Part shown: in pieces, positions 62,722 through 64,000 of the stretch
How the letters are laid out: each line of letters opens with the position of its first letter
How positions within the stretch are numbered: the first letter of the stretch is position 1
DNA from: Oreohelix idahoensis
Lineage: Eukaryota; Mollusca; Gastropoda; Stylommatophora; Oreohelicidae
Direction: 5' to 3'
NCBI GenBank assembly: GCA_024509875.1
Contig: JAMPIV010003466.1
Location: forward strand, 124,001 to 188,000
Length of the DNA: 64,000 bases
Program-made: the position numbers and the translations under genes
The notes under the pieces: model-generated
Told to the model about the DNA's origin: nothing
Database searches by the model: none
The model's input: the letters and a program-made list of their open reading frames with translations, nothing else

Positions 62722-64000
62722 AGTTTTCTTGGCATAGGTGTGGATATAGCCCTTCACAAGAGAAAGCAGTGAGACTTTATAAATTACTATCCACTATTTT
62801 TTATAATGAAGGTAAAATGACTACTCAGGACGGTAGTAGCATGGAGTTGGATGAGTTAAAGAAAACCATAACGAAGCATAAGGGTAGGGAGATTACCCTT
62901 ACTAATGAGCTAATACAGCAAAAAGAGGAATATGAGAAGAGGTTGTTAGCATTAGATTTTGATAATGCTGTATTGAAAAATAAAGTAACCGTGTTAATGG
63001 AGGATAATAAGAAATTGGATGAAGTTTCTCTTCGGCAGAAGAAAGAATTGGAGATTACTGCCAGTCAAGAAAGGACTATAAATGACTTGCGAAATGAGGC
63101 GAGTTTACTAAAATGTCAGACCAATACTGATAATTCGAGATTGAGGATACTGGAAGTGGAGCTTGCAAATTCTAAGACCTCGTTAGAATCAACGATGGAA
63201 AACAATAAAACGTTGGAGTCTGAGGTTGAGAAACTTAAATTGAAAATTTTGCAAGACAATGCCGCAGCCTTAAGGCGGACAACTCACACACAGGGTGATA
63301 TGACAGAAGTGAAAAGATATCAGGTAGAATTAACTGATAATAAAATGAAACTAGATAAACTCAATGAGGAAAATAGTGAACTAAGGTCTGAAGTTAGTTC
63401 ATTAAGAAAATTATTTGATCAATCAAAGAGTGTTGCTGATGAAAAATTAATTGCCTTTGATAAATTTCTGATTGATTATCATGGAGATAATGAAACATGT
63501 AAGAAATTAACTGATGAAGTGAAAGCAAGATGTGAAAAACTAAGGTCAGATTATGACTCTTTGCTTTCGAAGTATGTTACGTTGAAATTAGAGAGTGAAA
63601 AAAGGGAAAATAGGAGTATATCATTTGATGACAATAATATTTTGGATGTATGTCATTCATATAATGATAAAATTTATGACTTTTGTCTTAGACAGGAACA
63701 AAAGTGTGATGACGATGTAACTTCAGTGAAACTGATACTGAATGACCAGACAGGTAACGGGAAATCTGTCACGCAGGACTTGGCATTATTGCGTGAAGAT
63801 AATAAGACACTTATGGTTAATTCCCATGGAAGTAATGAGACTTGTAAGGAATTAATGGATGAAGTGCAATCAGAAAACGAAGAAGGGAATACAGAATCGG
63901 GTATTAGTGTTTCTGTTTCCACCATGAGTAATGATTGTCTCATTGATGACAAAGTGACTGCATTAGAAGCGTTACTTCTAGAGGAGAAACAGAGATATGC
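62703..64000 (+). CDS. Coiled-coil Gag candidate of element E, runs off window
   Basis: ATG at 62,703 (MSEDLKEFSWHRCGYSPSQE) with a stop (TAG) upstream in frame at 62,682; open for at least 432 codons to the window edge. After about 45 residues it is one long charged helix rich in Leu, Glu, Lys and Asn with heptad spacing (LDELKKTITKHKGREI, LRSEVSSLRKLFDQ). A 15-residue unit repeats: YHGDNETCKKLTDEV at about residues 259-273 and SHGSNETCKELMDEV at about 374-388. As first ORF after the leader it should be Gag, but no capsid or zinc knuckle is reached in the window. Alternative: an unrelated coiled-coil protein. Confidence 0.6.
   Translation, partial: MSEDLKEFSWHRCGYSPSQEKAVRLYKLLSTIFYNEGKMTTQDGSSMELDELKKTITKHKGREITLTNELIQQKEEYEKRLLALDFDNAVLKNKVTVLMEDNKKLDEVSLRQKKELEITASQERTINDLRNEASLLKCQTNTDNSRLRILEVELANSKTSLESTMENNKTLESEVEKLKLKILQDNAAALRRTTHTQGDMTEVKRYQVELTDNKMKLDKLNEENSELRSEVSSLRKLFDQSKSVADEKLIAFDKFLIDYHGDNETCKKLTDEVKARCEKLRSDYDSLLSKYVTLKLESEKRENRSISFDDNNILDVCHSYNDKIYDFCLRQEQKCDDDVTSVKLILNDQTGNGKSVTQDLALLREDNKTLMVNSHGSNETCKELMDEVQSENEEGNTESGISVSVSTMSNDCLIDDKVTALEALLLEEKQRY

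Larger units (their letters stand above)
60103..64000 (+). mobile_element. LTR element E, 5' part (continues past window)
   Basis: 5' LTR 60,103-60,952, primer-site-like sequence, a leader of about 1.7 kb and a long first ORF. LTR and leader are homologous to those of element D and, for the LTR, to the solo LTR at 43,070-43,888. It interrupts the Polinton remnant. The downstream half and the 3' LTR are outside, so integrity cannot be judged, but the visible ORF is unbroken. Confidence 0.85.

Overview
The window reads as repeat-rich nuclear DNA of an invertebrate animal. It is AT-rich and carries introns-free retroelement reading frames, tRNA-derived SINEs, LINEs of three kinds, several Ty3/gypsy LTR elements and a remnant of a Polinton/adintovirus-type element. 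The mixture (gypsy elements with long coiled-coil Gags and the Gmr1-like gene order, HERO-like LINE, RTE-like LINE, Polinton capsid genes) suggests a lophotrochozoan, perhaps a mollusc, but this is inference; I recognise no host gene, rRNA, tRNA gene or CRISPR array. Almost every protein signal belongs to a mobile element, and most are broken.

Layout. 1-8.7 kb: no gene; a 0.7 kb GA-rich tract, the antisense C-terminus of a LINE (2.2-2.7 kb) and two arrays of short hairpin-like units (4.5-5.1 and 7.5-8.1 kb). 8.7-12.7 kb: an internally deleted HERO/R2-like LINE on the minus strand, split by a SINE, with a second copy of its 3' tail behind it. 12.9-36.5 kb: an old minus-strand retroelement relic (LTR-like block at 12.9-13.5 kb, gag-like coding near 35.5-36.4 kb) that has been opened by three later insertions: an I/Jockey-type LINE with RNase H (14.2-16.0 kb), LTR element A (16,310-25,879, minus, 2.45 kb LTRs) and LTR element B (26,390-35,350, plus). 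Element B sits inside a SINE with an exact GGCCC target duplication.

37.5-53.8 kb: element C (plus, same family as A) whose 3' LTR runs into an inverted LTR of the same family. That second LTR holds a solo LTR (43,070-43,888, CAGTG duplication) and element D (44,530-52,003, minus, CTTAT duplication). D lost gag through INT but keeps near-identical LTRs and is itself carrying an RTE-like LINE (47,941-49,522, 10-bp duplication) and a 760-bp segment with a foldback element between exact 62-bp direct repeats. 53.8-56.6 kb: nothing recognised. 56.64-57.0 kb: best-preserved tRNA-derived SINE with a long TA tail.

57.1-60.1 kb: minus-strand capsid module of a Polinton/adintovirus-like element: penton-like C-terminus, small basic pX-like protein, major capsid protein, adenain-like protease and a PC4/p15-like protein. 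It has at least eight premature stops and no frameshift that I can see. It is cut at 60,102 by the 5' LTR of element E (plus), whose LTR, primer-binding site, 1.7 kb AT-rich leader and first long ORF (62,703 to the window edge, coiled-coil Gag candidate) fill the rest. Elements A, B and C have integrase before reverse transcriptase (gag-PR-INT-RT-RH), the Gmr1-like order; in A and C the integrase catalytic core is missing and replaced by the same unrelated segment.
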